A stretch of 46,029 nucleotides of DNA. Origin: Secundilactobacillus similis DSM 23365 = JCM 2765 (GTDB lineage Bacteria; Bacillota; Bacilli; Lactobacillales; Lactobacillaceae). Location: positions 1 to 46,029 of the forward strand of contig NZ_BBAD01000018.1 of the NCBI RefSeq assembly GCF_001311075.1. Direction: 5' to 3'. Both the position numbers and the translations under genes were made by a program. Numbering within the stretch: position 1 is the first letter of the stretch; each line of letters opens with the position of its first letter. This document shows, piece by piece, positions 8,959 through 17,360 of this stretch. Under the pieces are notes generated by a model that was given only the letters and a program-made list of their open reading frames with translations, was not told where the DNA came from and did not search any database.

Positions 8959-10131
8959 TTATCTTACTAAATTAGCCGCTTCAATCTTCTCAAAGGCCTG
9001 CTTAAAGTCCGCCTTCAAATCGTCAACATCTTCAACCCCAACGGAAAGCCGTAATAGGCCATCAGAGATACCCCGTTCGTGACGTTCATCCGCTGATAAT
9101 TCGGCGTGTGACATCTTTGGTGGGTAGGATAAGATGGTTTCCACTGCCCCAAGGGAAACGGAGAAGACCGGAATCTTCAGCTCTTTGACCAGTTTACGGA
9201 CGTTGTCTTCTGACCCAATATCAAAGGAAAGAACCGCCCCGCCAGATGTCGCTTGGCTGAATTGAATGTCGTGACCCTCAAAATCCGTTAAACCAGGATA
9301 GTTGACGCCTTCGACAATGGCTTGTTCTTGGAACCATTTGGCTAATTCGAGCGCACTTTCAGCTTCGGCTTTGACCCGAACCCCCAGCGTCTTGATGCCG
9401 CGAAGCAGTAACCAGCAATCGCTAATACCGAGTGTGGCACCCATGGCGTTTTGAATGAAGTAAACTGCATCACCCAATTCCTTGGTCTTCGTCACGATTA
9501 AGCCGGCCAAAATATCAGAATGGCCCGCTAAGAACTTGGTCCCACTATGGAGGACTAAATCAACACCCAAGTCCAATGGCTTCTGGAAAATCGGCGTCAT
9601 GAACGTGTTATCCGCAAAGACCAACGCATCGTGTTCGTGAGTAATACGAACAACTTGCTTAATGTCGGTCACTTTCAACGTTGGGTTAGCTGGGGTTTCA
9701 ATGTAAACCACTTTCGTCTTCGGCGTAAAGGCAGCCTTCAGCGCTTCTGGATCATTACAGTCAACGAATGTATAGTCGATGCCGTAGTTTGGCAAGAGTT
9801 GCGTCACTAAGCGGAACGTCCCGCCGTAAACGTCGTTAGTAACGATGACGTGGTCGCCTTGATGCAACGTTAAGAAAGCCGTTGAAATTGCAGCCATTCC
9901 GGTCGCAAACGCAAAGCCGCGCGTCCCGTGTTCAAGGGCAGCGATGCTATCTTCTAGCACGTCACGAGTGGGGTTGCCGCTACGGGTATAGTCGTATTTG
10001 CCAAAATGGTCCAAATCTGGTTGCGCAAACGTGGATGACAATTGGATTGGTGGGTTCAATGCGCCCGTTGCTGGATCGGGTTTGGTTGTGGTTTTGATCA
10101 CCTTAGTGGCGTCTGAAAATTCTTGGGTCAT
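8959..10131 (-). CDS. metC: Cystathionine beta-lyase / gamma-lyase family enzyme
   Basis: PLP-dependent transsulfuration enzyme of the Cys/Met metabolism family; probably cleaves cystathionine to homocysteine, with lyase activity on other sulfur amino acids possible. The PLP lysine lies in HSGTKFLAGHSDILAG, and the family motifs YTRSGNPTRDVLE and TPANPTLKV are present. I use the ATG at 10131, which has a GGAGGA site 7 bases upstream, in place of an upstream ATG at 10179 that lies inside the previous gene. It is the second gene of an operon, 13 bases after the O-acetylhomoserine/cystathionine synthase gene, under a methionine T-box. Sequence alone does not separate beta-lyase from gamma-lyase, so the symbol is provisional. 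Confidence 0.82.
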   Translation of the reverse strand: MTQEFSDATKVIKTTTKPDPATGALNPPIQLSSTFAQPDLDHFGKYDYTRSGNPTRDVLEDSIAALEHGTRGFAFATGMAAISTAFLTLHQGDHVIVTNDVYGGTFRLVTQLLPNYGIDYTFVDCNDPEALKAAFTPKTKVVYIETPANPTLKVTDIKQVVRITHEHDALVFADNTFMTPIFQKPLDLGVDLVLHSGTKFLAGHSDILAGLIVTKTKELGDAVYFIQNAMGATLGISDCWLLLRGIKTLGVRVKAEAESALELAKWFQEQAIVEGVNYPGLTDFEGHDIQFSQATSGGAVLSFDIGSEDNVRKLVKELKIPVFSVSLGAVETILSYPPKMSHAELSADERHERGISDGLLRLSVGVEDVDDLKADFKQAFEKIEAANLVR

Positions 10132-10144
10132 GGGCAATTCCTCC

Positions 10145-11272
10145 TTACTTCGTGGCGGCTTTGACAGTCGCAGCTTCAATGGCTTGGTTTAAATCGTCAA
10201 TTAAATCGTCGCTGTTTTCAAGGCCAACGGATAACCGCAACAAGCTCTTCGTAATGTGCTTAGCTTGGCGTTCTTCTTCGGTCAAATCAGCGTGGGTTTG
10301 GATGGCTGGGACGGTCAATAGACTTTCGACGCCGCCCAAACTTTCAGCAAACGAAATGATGTTGAGGTGTTGCAGGATCGAATCAACCCAGTCCTCATCG
10401 TGGACGTAGAAACTGATCATGCCGCCGTGACCGGGATATAACACTTTATCGACAGCATCGTTGGCTTCAAGCGCTTCAACAATGGCTTTGGCGTTGCGTT
10501 CGTGTTGTGCCAACCGCAATGGTAAGGTCTTCAAACTTCTCAACAGGAGCCAACAGTCAAAGGGATCTAAATTGGCCCCAGTGGTCATCAAGTTGCGGTC
10601 AAGCCATTCAGCGTCCTCTTCTGACTTGCAGACCACTGCACCGGCCAAGATGTCATTGTGGCCACTCAGGTATTTAGTGGCACTGTGAACCACTAAATCG
10701 GCCCCTTCGTTCAATGGTTGTTGTAATAATGGCGTGTAGAAGGTGTTATCCACGATCACTTTAACATCGTGTTCGTGAGCGATCGAGGCTGTTTTGGCAA
10801 TATCGATAATCTTCATTGTCGGGTTAGATGGGGTTTCAAGCCAGATCCCCTTGGCATGTTCCCGCGAAACTAAGGCGCTTAAGCGGTCAAAATCTTGACC
10901 GTCCCAAAGGTGGAACGTCATGCCGTAGTTATCGGTCAACAGGTCAAAGAACCGGAAGGAACCACCGTATAAATCATCTGAAACAATAATCTCGTCACTG
11001 GATTTGAATTGTGAAAATACCAACTGAATGGCTGCCATCCCAGAACTCAACGCAAAGGCCGCAACCCCGTTTTCCAATTTCGCTAACGTTTCTTGTAATA
11101 CGTCTCGCGTTGGGTTTGATTCCCGCGCGTAATCGTAGCCGGTCGATTGACCTAAGCCACCATGACGAAACGCCGTTGAAAAGTAAAGTGGCGTTGATAC
11201 GGAGCCTGTTTTGGCTTCATCCGTTCGGTTCCCTGCTTGTGCTAAAATCGTTTCAATATGTTCTTTTGTCAT
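10145..11272 (-). CDS. metI: Cystathionine gamma-synthase family enzyme
   Basis: PLP enzyme of the Cys/Met family, probably making cystathionine or homocysteine from an acylated homoserine. PLP lysine in [16 protein letters not shown]; substrate-phosphate loop region SSGMAAIQ; family motif [13 protein letters not shown]. About 375 residues, normal length. The ATG at 11272 has a GGAGGG site 8 bases upstream and is preferred to the TTG at 11278. It is the first gene of a two-gene operon, about 140 bases downstream of a T-box terminator; the pairing with a second family member downstream is the same as metI-metC of Bacillus subtilis. Expression should rise when uncharged methionyl-tRNA accumulates. 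Exact substrate specificity cannot be told from sequence. Confidence 0.82.
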   Translation of the reverse strand: MTKEHIETILAQAGNRTDEAKTGSVSTPLYFSTAFRHGGLGQSTGYDYARESNPTRDVLQETLAKLENGVAAFALSSGMAAIQLVFSQFKSSDEIIVSDDLYGGSFRFFDLLTDNYGMTFHLWDGQDFDRLSALVSREHAKGIWLETPSNPTMKIIDIAKTASIAHEHDVKVIVDNTFYTPLLQQPLNEGADLVVHSATKYLSGHNDILAGAVVCKSEEDAEWLDRNLMTTGANLDPFDCWLLLRSLKTLPLRLAQHERNAKAIVEALEANDAVDKVLYPGHGGMISFYVHDEDWVDSILQHLNIISFAESLGGVESLLTVPAIQTHADLTEEERQAKHITKSLLRLSVGLENSDDLIDDLNQAIEAATVKAATK

Positions 11273-11414
11273 ACTCAATTCCCTCCGAAGTCTGGCTTAT
11301 TTTGATGCGTGGCTTATGGGTAAAAGGCCCGGTTGACACGCAACAATTAGAAGTTGCCACGAACCAGCCGTTAAGCTGCTTCGAGCCGCGGCGCGCCACC
11401 TAATTGGTTTTGAA

Positions 11415-11695
11415 ACTAAAGAAACCCCCGTTCCGAGTTAATCGGGACGAGGGTTTCGCGTTACCACCTGAAATTTACTTGAACTTCACAGTTCAAATCT
11501 TGACAAGTACCGCTAAATACAGCGATACTCCGCATGATATCGTTTGCCAACGGACCAGGTAGCAGACTGCCACCCCTGGTCAAGCTCAGAGATCATCTTC
11601 AACAACTTGCGCCGACTACTTCTCACCAACCGTAGCTCTCTTTGCGGACCCGTCTTGTTTACTCTTCTCATCGTTGCCTCATATTTAATTGAAAT
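11415..11695 (-). promoter_or_regulatory. T-box riboswitch, methionine specific
   Basis: On the minus strand the leader shows a stem I with the GGTTGGTGAGA motif near 11630-11620, a specifier loop reading GAAG-ATG-ATC near 11599-11590, the T-box AGGTGGTAACGCG at about 11470-11456, and a terminator stem starting GAAACCCTCGTCCC. The specifier ATG matches the methionine genes downstream. Known mechanism: uncharged tRNA stabilises the antiterminator and allows readthrough. The apparent open reading frames across this leader are not genes. Confidence 0.94.
11420..11459 (-). terminator. T-box regulated terminator
   Basis: GAAACCCTCGTCCCGATT pairs with the GGAACGGGGGTTTC arm, followed on the minus strand by TTTA. 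The 5' arm overlaps the antiterminator, as the T-box mechanism needs. Confidence 0.9.
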
Positions 11696-11711
11696 CCTGA
11701 AATTATTTTCT

Positions 11712-11740
11712 AATTTAACTCTAATCTTGATGAGTGTCAA
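11712..11740 (-). promoter_or_regulatory. Promoter of metI-metC leader
   Basis: On the minus strand a -35 TTGACA (11735-11740) and a -10 TAAATT (11712-11717) are separated by 17 bases. This places the transcription start just upstream of stem I of the T-box. Confidence 0.8.
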
Positions 11741-11865
11741 GGGACTTTCACAAAGTATTTTTGAGGTTGAGTGAGTGCGCTTACGGCGCCATCGGTTTTC
11801 GGCGTTGCTTTGAGTGATCTGTTTTGTTGATTGGTTGGTTTTGTGATTGATTTTAGTTGTGTGTT

Positions 11866-11998
11866 CTGGCTACCACGCCGAAACGTGTTCCAAGAAGCAG
11901 AGACCTGCACCTAAGGACCACCCACCATAAACCCAAGCCCGGGGTTTATGGTGGGTGGCCCTTAGGCTCCGGTCTTTAGGCGCTTCTTTCCACACTCT
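11866..11998. repeat. Long hairpin element, copy B1
   Basis: Begins with the conserved CTGGCTACCACGCCGAAACG box, then a nested palindrome from 11893 to 11986. The conserved unpaired linkers TGCAC and GCTCC face each other between an outer stem (GAAGC...GCTTC) and a long apical stem with a CCC/GGG tip. Shares this architecture with the elements at 13551, 30256, 30627, 35481 and 41212. The space 11760-11866 has no gene; it contains a diverged copy of the GGCGCC-GTTTTCGGCG motif that also precedes the elements near 40930 and 41120. Confidence 0.8.
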
Positions 11999-12003
11999 GT
12001 ACA

Positions 12004-12201
12004 AAAAAAGACACCCAGGAAAAATCCTAGGTGTCTCAACGGCCACTTAATTGCTTAAATGGGCTCTCAAAAATCCACATTTCCTTTGAGCCAAGGCCTC
12101 CGTATATCCGACGGAGTAAACGGCCTGCCGTGCAAAAAGGTCACCGAGCTGCTTGCGCAGATCACCATTGCTGATGACGTGACATTCTCGACTCATCGCA
12201 T
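12004..12201 (-). ncRNA. Candidate structured ncRNA, possibly 6S-like
   Basis: No protein is encoded here, but a stand-alone transcription unit of about 198 bases is visible: a promoter with -35 TTCACA (12231-12236) and -10 TACGAT (12208-12213), 17 bases apart, and an intrinsic terminator at 12010-12035 followed by seven T. The interior folds into a long irregular hairpin with the tip CTCCGT/ACGGAG, followed outward by AGGC/GCCT, CCTTT/AAAGG and, at the base, weak pairing near the ends. Size and a mostly single long hairpin with a central open region recall 6S RNA, but I see no sequence signature that proves it. An unrelated small RNA is equally possible. Confidence 0.5.
12010..12035 (-). terminator. 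Terminator of candidate ncRNA
   Basis: GACACC-AGGA pairs with TCCT-GGTGTC around an AAAA loop; seven T follow on the minus strand. Confidence 0.85.
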
Positions 12202-12207
12202 AAAGCC

Positions 12208-12236
12208 ATCGTACCATACTTCAAGGATAATGTGAA
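12208..12236 (-). promoter_or_regulatory. Promoter of candidate ncRNA
   Basis: TTCACA and TACGAT hexamers on the minus strand with an ideal 17-base spacer, starting seven bases after the stop codon of the upstream gene. Confidence 0.55.
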
Positions 12237-12242
12237 GGGATT

Positions 12243-12761
12243 CTAGTCAGTTGCTTCTTCGTCTGAATCGGCCGCCTTTTTATCCGTTTGGGCATCTGCT
12301 TCAGCTGCAGCCTTTTGATTAGCTTCGATTTGCGCTAATTGGTCAGTGATCCAGTCCCCAACGGCCCCTGCCATATCAGCATTGTGGGCATCGAAATCGG
12401 CAACGGAAGCTACCTTATCGATTCGTAACGATGACGCGTTAACGTCGGGTGATTCAATGACACTGTAGACGTTGACCGCTAAGGTTTCATCATCAGATAA
12501 CATCTTCTTCATGGCATTAACGTACTGCAACGGCAAATTGATCACGCTAGTTTCAAGCCGAATCACAATGTCTGCATCCGTCACCGTTAACGCTACGCCA
12601 GCCAGTTGATTAGTCTTAACCGCGTCCGTTAACGCTTTAACTACCGGTTTAATCGCCTTTGCTGGATCCTTAGTCAAGGTGGCTAAGGTCGTGTCAAAGT
12701 CGGCTTGCGTGTAACTTTCGGCTTCAACTTGTTCAATAAAATCCTTCACTAAAATATCCAT
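12243..12761 (-). CDS. Hypothetical acidic cytoplasmic protein
   Basis: Not recognised. 172 residues, acidic, no signal peptide or membrane segment. The first 145 residues look like a folded alpha/beta domain; the last 25 (about 148-172) are a low-complexity tail rich in Ala, Asp, Glu and Lys. The gene follows the small membrane-protein gene by 12 bases and is probably translated from the same transcript. A candidate ncRNA promoter starts right after its stop codon. Function unknown. Confidence 0.75.
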   Translation of the reverse strand: MDILVKDFIEQVEAESYTQADFDTTLATLTKDPAKAIKPVVKALTDAVKTNQLAGVALTVTDADIVIRLETSVINLPLQYVNAMKKMLSDDETLAVNVYSVIESPDVNASSLRIDKVASVADFDAHNADMAGAVGDWITDQLAQIEANQKAAAEADAQTDKKAADSDEEATD

Positions 12762-12773
12762 GATCGACCTCGA

Positions 12774-13202
12774 TTACTTGTTTTGATTGAGTTTCTTTAA
12801 TAGTTCGTCATCGCGCTTGTTTTGGAGTTGCTTACGGTATTTGAACGCCACCGTTAACCAGTAGAAGTTAAATGCAACGGCGCCACAACCCACAAGAACG
12901 AGTATTGCGCGAATCCCCAGCGAGGCGTGACTTTGACCCCACACCGCCAGTATACCATTGACCAGTCCCAGCGAGTAGACCATGATCACTAGTCCCAGCA
13001 CGTAGTACCCCCAGTTCTGTCCTAACGCACCGATCACCATCGGCACTGCGTACAAGATCACCGAAATCACCAATGATTTAACGATGCTTCCCGCTTGAAT
13101 CGTATGGCCAAATGCCGCCAGTTTGGACGACATCACCAAGTTAATCACTGAAAACAGCGCCCATGACACTATTCCCAAGGAAATCAGTTGCTTCTTTAAC
13201 AT
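12774..13202 (-). CDS. Small membrane protein, four helices
   Basis: Not recognised by family. 142 residues with four hydrophobic segments (about 7-29, 40-60, 65-88 and 98-120) and a positively charged C-terminal tail ending in repeated Lys, which by the positive-inside rule faces the cytoplasm. It begins MLKKQLISLGIVSW and forms an apparent two-gene operon with the acidic protein gene downstream. The pairing suggests a membrane protein with a cytoplasmic partner, but that is inference only. Confidence 0.75.
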   Translation of the reverse strand: MLKKQLISLGIVSWALFSVINLVMSSKLAAFGHTIQAGSIVKSLVISVILYAVPMVIGALGQNWGYYVLGLVIMVYSLGLVNGILAVWGQSHASLGIRAILVLVGCGAVAFNFYWLTVAFKYRKQLQNKRDDELLKKLNQNK

Positions 13203-13352
13203 GTGAAAACTCCTTTATTCACTTCAATCAACTCTCCAGCAGCCCTTATTCGCCACTCGACCAGGTTTCCTGATCATCTCTCAAAATTGTAGCATAGTTC
13301 TTGAAGCGATAGCGTAAAAACAATTAGATTCTTATTTACTTCACATGCTAAC

Positions 13353-13370
13353 GTTTGTGTCCAGCGTAAG
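13353..13370. repeat. Inverted copy of TTACGCTGGACAC repeat
   Basis: TTTGTGTCCAGCGTAAG here is the inverse of the copy at 13653-13679. Together they bracket the 300-base intergenic element region 13350-13680, which contains hairpin B2 and no gene. An apparent reading frame across it lacks a ribosome site and family features. Confidence 0.55.
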
Positions 13371-13527
13371 GGTTGGGTACGATTGGGGTGTTGACTGTTT
13401 GTCGTCGCTTCGCTCGCCAAAGCCGCATAAAAATCAGCGCTCTCAGACTACAAAATTCGGCGTCACTTAAACTGTCATTTCTAGGGTTCCTGAAGTTGTG
13501 AAAACTTGTCAACCACGCGCTTTCTGG

Positions 13528-13650
13528 CCACCACGCCGAATGGTGCTGCGCGAGACTGAGAGCTGCATGCAAGGCGACATCGGTAAAAACGCCAGGCCCG
13601 GGCGCCTTCACCGATGTCGCCTTGCACACTGCTCTCAACCCGTCTCGCTC
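13528..13650. repeat. Long hairpin element, copy B2
   Basis: Starts with CTGGCCACCACGCCGAA (13524-13540 region), then an outer stem CGAGAC...GTCTCG and GAGAGC...GCTCTC enclosing the linkers TGCAT and ACACT, and an apical perfect stem ACCGATGTCGCCTTGC with its complement (13569-13584 with 13609-13624). Same layout as the other B elements but with entirely different stem sequence. Lies between the 3' end of lplA and the small membrane-protein gene. Confidence 0.75.
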
Positions 13651-13684
13651 CGCACACTTACGCTGGACACGAGCGACAGCAAAA

Positions 13685-13713
13685 AAACGCACTGTCAAAA
13701 CGACAGTGCGTTT
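13685..13713 (-). terminator. Terminator of downstream lplA
   Basis: Perfect 12-bp inverted repeat (13685-13696 with 13702-13713), followed on the minus strand by a T-run, 16 bases after the lplA stop codon. Confidence 0.85.
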
Positions 13714-13728
13714 AAGTGTTCAGTTCAA

Positions 13729-14739
13729 TTAAGCTAACAAGTCAACCAAATCGGTCTTTTCAATGCCCATAAAGTACTGGCTCGTATCAACATCAGCCAA
13801 AGCTTCAGTCAAATGTTCGCTATCGTAGCGAATACCAGTCAGGGTGTCAGCGAGTTCGCTGGCGTCCTTAGGGCCGAAGAAGTCGCCGAAGAACTTGATC
13901 TGTGAAATTTTACCTTGATCAACTAAGATCCGGGCATCAATTGTCCCAGAGGTAAAGTGCTTACGTTTCTTAACGGTGAACTCTGGTGAAGTCCCGTAAA
14001 CCCAGTCCCAGTTGTTGTAGTATTCTTCGTAGATCTTGTCGATTTCAACTTGGTCTTCGGGGGTGACTACGTATTCTTGATCCTTGATCTCATCTAGGCT
14101 GTCCACGTGGAACAATTCCTTCAACAAGATGTCCCGGAATTCAGGAACCGTAATGTTTTGGTATTCTGGTGCCAAGTATGGCTTCAAGTTAGTGACCCGT
14201 GACCGCACGGACTTAATGCCCTTTGACTTGATCTTGTCTTCTGGCACGTTCAAAGCATCCGCAATCACGCCTTGGTCAACGTCCAACATCAACGTCCCGT
14301 GAGAGAACGTCTTGCCGTTCTTCGTGTACATAGCGTTGCCTGAGAACTTCTTGCCGTCTACTAAGATATCGTTACGACCCGAAACCTCAACGCCAGTCGC
14401 ACCCATATCGTGTAACGCATCAACGATGGGTTGAACGAAAGACTTGAAGTCACCAAATTGTTCGGAATCGCTATCTAGCACAAAGCTAAAGCACAGGTTG
14501 CCGAGGTCTTGGTAGACCGCCCCACCGCCGGAAAGCCGACGGGTAACGGTGATGCCGTTTTCCTCCACGTATTTTTGATTAATCTCTTCTAGTGTGTTTT
14601 GGTTGCGCCCCACAATAATGCAGGGTTTTTCGTAATAGAACAGGACTAATGGTTCCCCAAAATCCTTGTTGTTCATCAAATACTGCTCAGTGGCCAAGTT
14701 CCGACCAATATCATGAGCTTTCATTGAAACGTAGCGCAT
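13729..14739 (-). CDS. lplA: Lipoate-protein ligase A (copy 1)
   Basis: Activates free lipoate with ATP and attaches it to lysine of lipoyl domains of 2-oxoacid dehydrogenases or GcvH. The catalytic-domain motifs RRLSGGGAVYQDLGN (about residues 69-83) and the lysine in DGKKFSGNAM (about 125-135) are present, as is the C-terminal accessory domain from about residue 250 (NWDWVYGTSPEFTVKKR). Length 336 is normal. The start ATG at 14739 lies behind a weak GAAGGGA site. It is a close paralogue of the gene at 14846-15856, in tandem with 107 bases between. No lipoyl-bearing enzyme is encoded in the window. Confidence 0.93.
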   Translation of the reverse strand: MRYVSMKAHDIGRNLATEQYLMNNKDFGEPLVLFYYEKPCIIVGRNQNTLEEINQKYVEENGITVTRRLSGGGAVYQDLGNLCFSFVLDSDSEQFGDFKSFVQPIVDALHDMGATGVEVSGRNDILVDGKKFSGNAMYTKNGKTFSHGTLMLDVDQGVIADALNVPEDKIKSKGIKSVRSRVTNLKPYLAPEYQNITVPEFRDILLKELFHVDSLDEIKDQEYVVTPEDQVEIDKIYEEYYNNWDWVYGTSPEFTVKKRKHFTSGTIDARILVDQGKISQIKFFGDFFGPKDASELADTLTGIRYDSEHLTEALADVDTSQYFMGIEKTDLVDLLA

Positions 14740-14845
14740 ATCCCAAACTTCCCTTCAAATATGATAACCAATCATGTAACCATTTTCTAGTTTACCACAT
14801 TCATGTAATCGGTTACAGCCACTCGCTTGTAGCCTATTGCGCAAG

Positions 14846-15856
14846 CTAGCCGAGTAACTGAACGAAGGTATCGACATCGATGCCGGAGAAGTACTGGGTG
14901 GTATCAATGTCCTTTAGCGCTTCACGTAATGAGGGTTGGTCGTAGCGAACGCCTTTTAGCTTTTCGGCTAATTCTTTCGCATCCTTTTCACCAAAGAAAT
15001 CGCCGAAGAACGTGATGGTCTTAATCCGGCCCCGTTCAACTAACACCCGAGCGTCGATGGTCCCCGCTGCAAAATGCTGCCGTTTCTTGACCGTGAACTC
15101 CGGTGAGGTGCCGTAGACCCAGTCCCAGTTATTATAGTAGTTATCGTACAGGGTTTTAATGTGCGCCTTATCGTCATCCGTTAAAACGTAGGCCTTATCT
15201 TTAATCTCATCTAAACTATCGACACCGTAAACCTTCTTCAAAATCGTATCGCGGAACTCCGCAATCGTGAGGTTTTGATACTCCGGTTTCAGGTATGGTT
15301 TCAAGTTTGTGACCCGCGACCGCACCGATTTGATGCCCTTCGAAGCCATTTTATCCTTTGGCACGTTCAGCGCATGGCCAATCACGCTCTGGTCAACGTC
15401 AAACATCAGCGTGCCGTGGGAGAACATCTTGCCGTTCTTCACGTACATTGCGTTGCCAGAAAACTTCTTGCCGTTGACCAGAATATCATTTCGGCCAGAA
15501 ACTTCGATCCCCGTAGCACCCATATCACGTAGCGCATCCACGATGGGTTTCGTAAACGCTTTGAAATCGCCAAATCGCTCATCATCACGATCCACCACAA
15601 AGCTAAACGACACGTTGCCGAGATCATCGTAAACCGCCCCACCACCGGATAATCGCCGCGTCACTTGAATGTTATGCTCCGCGATATATTCTTGATTAAT
15701 TTCTTCCAGCGTGTTTTGGTTCCGACCGACAATGATGCACGGATTCTGGTAGTAAAACAATAACAGCGGTTCGTCAAAGTCCTTGTCGTCCATTAAATAC
15801 TGTTCAGTAGCCAAATTATACCCAATATCATGTGAGGCCATGTTGTAGTAGTACAT
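14846..15856 (-). CDS. lplA: Lipoate-protein ligase A (copy 2)
   Basis: Paralogue of the neighbouring ligase with the same motifs: RRLSGGGAVYDDLGN, GKKFSGNAMYVKNGK and the C-terminal NWDWVYGTSPEFTVKKR. The start at 15856 (MYYYNMASHDIG) aligns with the first residues of copy 1 and has an AGAAGGA site 7 bases upstream; the upstream ATG at 15898 would add 14 residues without family support. The two copies differ throughout but keep all active-site segments, so both are probably active; tandem duplication followed by divergence is the simple explanation. They may prefer different acceptor proteins or one may act on GcvH/H-like carriers, which sequence cannot decide. Confidence 0.93.
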   Translation of the reverse strand: MYYYNMASHDIGYNLATEQYLMDDKDFDEPLLLFYYQNPCIIVGRNQNTLEEINQEYIAEHNIQVTRRLSGGGAVYDDLGNVSFSFVVDRDDERFGDFKAFTKPIVDALRDMGATGIEVSGRNDILVNGKKFSGNAMYVKNGKMFSHGTLMFDVDQSVIGHALNVPKDKMASKGIKSVRSRVTNLKPYLKPEYQNLTIAEFRDTILKKVYGVDSLDEIKDKAYVLTDDDKAHIKTLYDNYYNNWDWVYGTSPEFTVKKRQHFAAGTIDARVLVERGRIKTITFFGDFFGEKDAKELAEKLKGVRYDQPSLREALKDIDTTQYFSGIDVDTFVQLLG

Positions 15857-15898
15857 CAAACGTCCTTCTCTCTGCGATTTAGTGTGACTCGTTTTCAT

Positions 15899-16252
15899 TA
15901 GCGTCCGTCGTCAATTTCGCATGGCTTGACCAATCTACGTCACTTAACGCCACAATGACGACACGTCTTACTGTCGATTTTACAACAATTTGTGCAAAAA
16001 GAAACCGCTTTAATCCGTGCTTCTGGCTGGTATTTGTGAAATAAATGAGGATAAATCCTAATTTAACCGGGATTATAGCTCAATCTTTTTTCAGAAAAAC
16101 GGGCGGAAACTACTTTTTTCTTAATGGTATTTTATAGTTTATGTTAAAATAGAAGGTGAAGTACAAGTGGTTATCAACGTTGGGCAAGACCATGGCGTGC
16201 TTACGAGACAAGCTTCAACTTGAAACTTATAATAAGTGAGGGAGTGGCGTAT
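15899..16252 (+). promoter_or_regulatory. Divergent promoter region of lplA and usp genes
   Basis: No gene. AT-rich sequence with an extended -10-like ATGTTAAAAT near 16140-16150 pointing at the universal stress protein gene, whose leader is therefore about 100 bases. I see no convincing operator or riboswitch. Confidence 0.4.
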
Positions 16253-16723
16253 ATGGACCAACAATATCAAAACATTCTCGCACCAGTTGATGGATCAAAA
16301 GCCACCGATCCGGTGTTAGATAAAGCAATCGAAGTTGCAAAGTTAAACGATACCCATTTGGATATCCTGAACGTGCTAGAAGTAAATCAGTTTAGTGACA
16401 CTTACGGGGGCGCTGTGAGTGGCGATGTCATCTACAAGCTTTCCGAAGACGTCCAAGCGCGCTTGACCGAATTGAAACAAAAGGCCTTAGACGCTGGCGT
16501 GAAGTCCGTTGACATTCACGTGCGTTTTGGGAACCCAAAGCCCGTTATCGCCCGGGAATTCCCAGCTGACCATGACACCCAACTGATCGTCATTGGCTCA
16601 ACCGGTCTGACCGCCGTTGAACGGTTAATGATCGGCTCCGTAACCAACTACGTCAGCCGTTCCGCTGTCTGCGACGTTTTAATCGTTAAGCCAGCCGAAT
16701 TGTCAAAGTTAAACAAACAGTAA
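16253..16723 (+). CDS. Universal stress protein, UspA family
   Basis: Small cytoplasmic nucleotide-binding protein of about 156 residues. The ATP-binding signature is complete: N-terminal ILAPVDGS strand-loop and the glycine-rich GSTGLTAVERLMIGSVTNYV near the C-terminus, which fits the ATP-binding class of the family. I choose the ATG at 16253, with a GTGAGGGAG site upstream; a TTG-like start at 16220 would add residues not found in the family. It is a single-gene unit. Role in stress survival is known for the family; the exact trigger here is not visible. Confidence 0.9.
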   Translation: MDQQYQNILAPVDGSKATDPVLDKAIEVAKLNDTHLDILNVLEVNQFSDTYGGAVSGDVIYKLSEDVQARLTELKQKALDAGVKSVDIHVRFGNPKPVIAREFPADHDTQLIVIGSTGLTAVERLMIGSVTNYVSRSAVCDVLIVKPAELSKLNKQ

Positions 16724-16835
16724 TTTAAAATTACCTCTAAACGCCATGGCCGATTCCAGTTAGGATCAGCATGCGTTTTAACTTACATATATATAGAAAC
16801 TACCGTCCTCAATCTACCAAAAAAGGAGCTCTCTC

Positions 16836-17360
16836 ATGTCCCCCATTTACAGCACCGAGCGTCTCATCGTTCGACCACTTACCTCAGCTGATATCCCAGT
16901 GCTAAGCAACACCCTTCAAGACCCCATCGCCATGGCCGCCTACGCGCACGCTTTTAGCGACCAAGAAGTGACGGATTGGCTGAACAACAATCTACGTCGC
17001 TATCAAGAAGACGGCTACGGCTTGTGGGCGCTGATTTGCAAAACCGATGGTCAGTTCATCGGCCAATGTGGCCTGACCAACCAGAACTTTAACGGCCAAT
17101 CCGTTGTCGAAATCGGCTATTTGCTACAACGCGATTACTGGCATCAAGGCTATGCGATTGAGGCCGCTCAAGGTGCGAAACAGTACGCTTTTGATACGTT
17201 GCACGTACCAGAAGTGTGGTCGATCATCCGCGACAATAATTTTGCGTCCATGAACGTTGCCATTCGCAACGGGATGCTGGTTCGGGGCGTTACCATCAAA
17301 CACTATTACGGCATCGACATGCCCCACTATGGCTTTTCGGTCAAACGGGAGGTGATTTAA
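16836..17360 (+). CDS. GNAT N-acetyltransferase, RimJ/RimL type
   Basis: Acetyl-CoA-dependent acetyltransferase of 174 residues. It starts YSTERLIVRPLTSADIP, the typical N-terminus of ribosomal-protein-alanine acetyltransferase-like members, and has the acetyl-CoA loop region YLLQRDYWHQGYAIEAA (the Q-x-x-G-x-A form of motif A) at about residues 95-111. The start ATG has an AAAGGAG site. The stop codon is directly followed by the ATG of the pseudouridine synthase gene, so the two are probably translated together. The substrate cannot be told; a ribosomal protein or a small amine are both possible. Confidence 0.85.
   Translation: MSPIYSTERLIVRPLTSADIPVLSNTLQDPIAMAAYAHAFSDQEVTDWLNNNLRRYQEDGYGLWALICKTDGQFIGQCGLTNQNFNGQSVVEIGYLLQRDYWHQGYAIEAAQGAKQYAFDTLHVPEVWSIIRDNNFASMNVAIRNGMLVRGVTIKHYYGIDMPHYGFSVKREVI

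Noticed and set aside
11513-11740. Reading frame across the metI leader
   Set aside because: It lies wholly inside the T-box riboswitch, whose conserved RNA motifs explain the sequence.
13348-13698. 116-codon frame downstream of lplA
   Set aside because: Runs through hairpin B2 and the flanking repeat modules; no ribosome site and low-complexity Arg/Ala-rich product.
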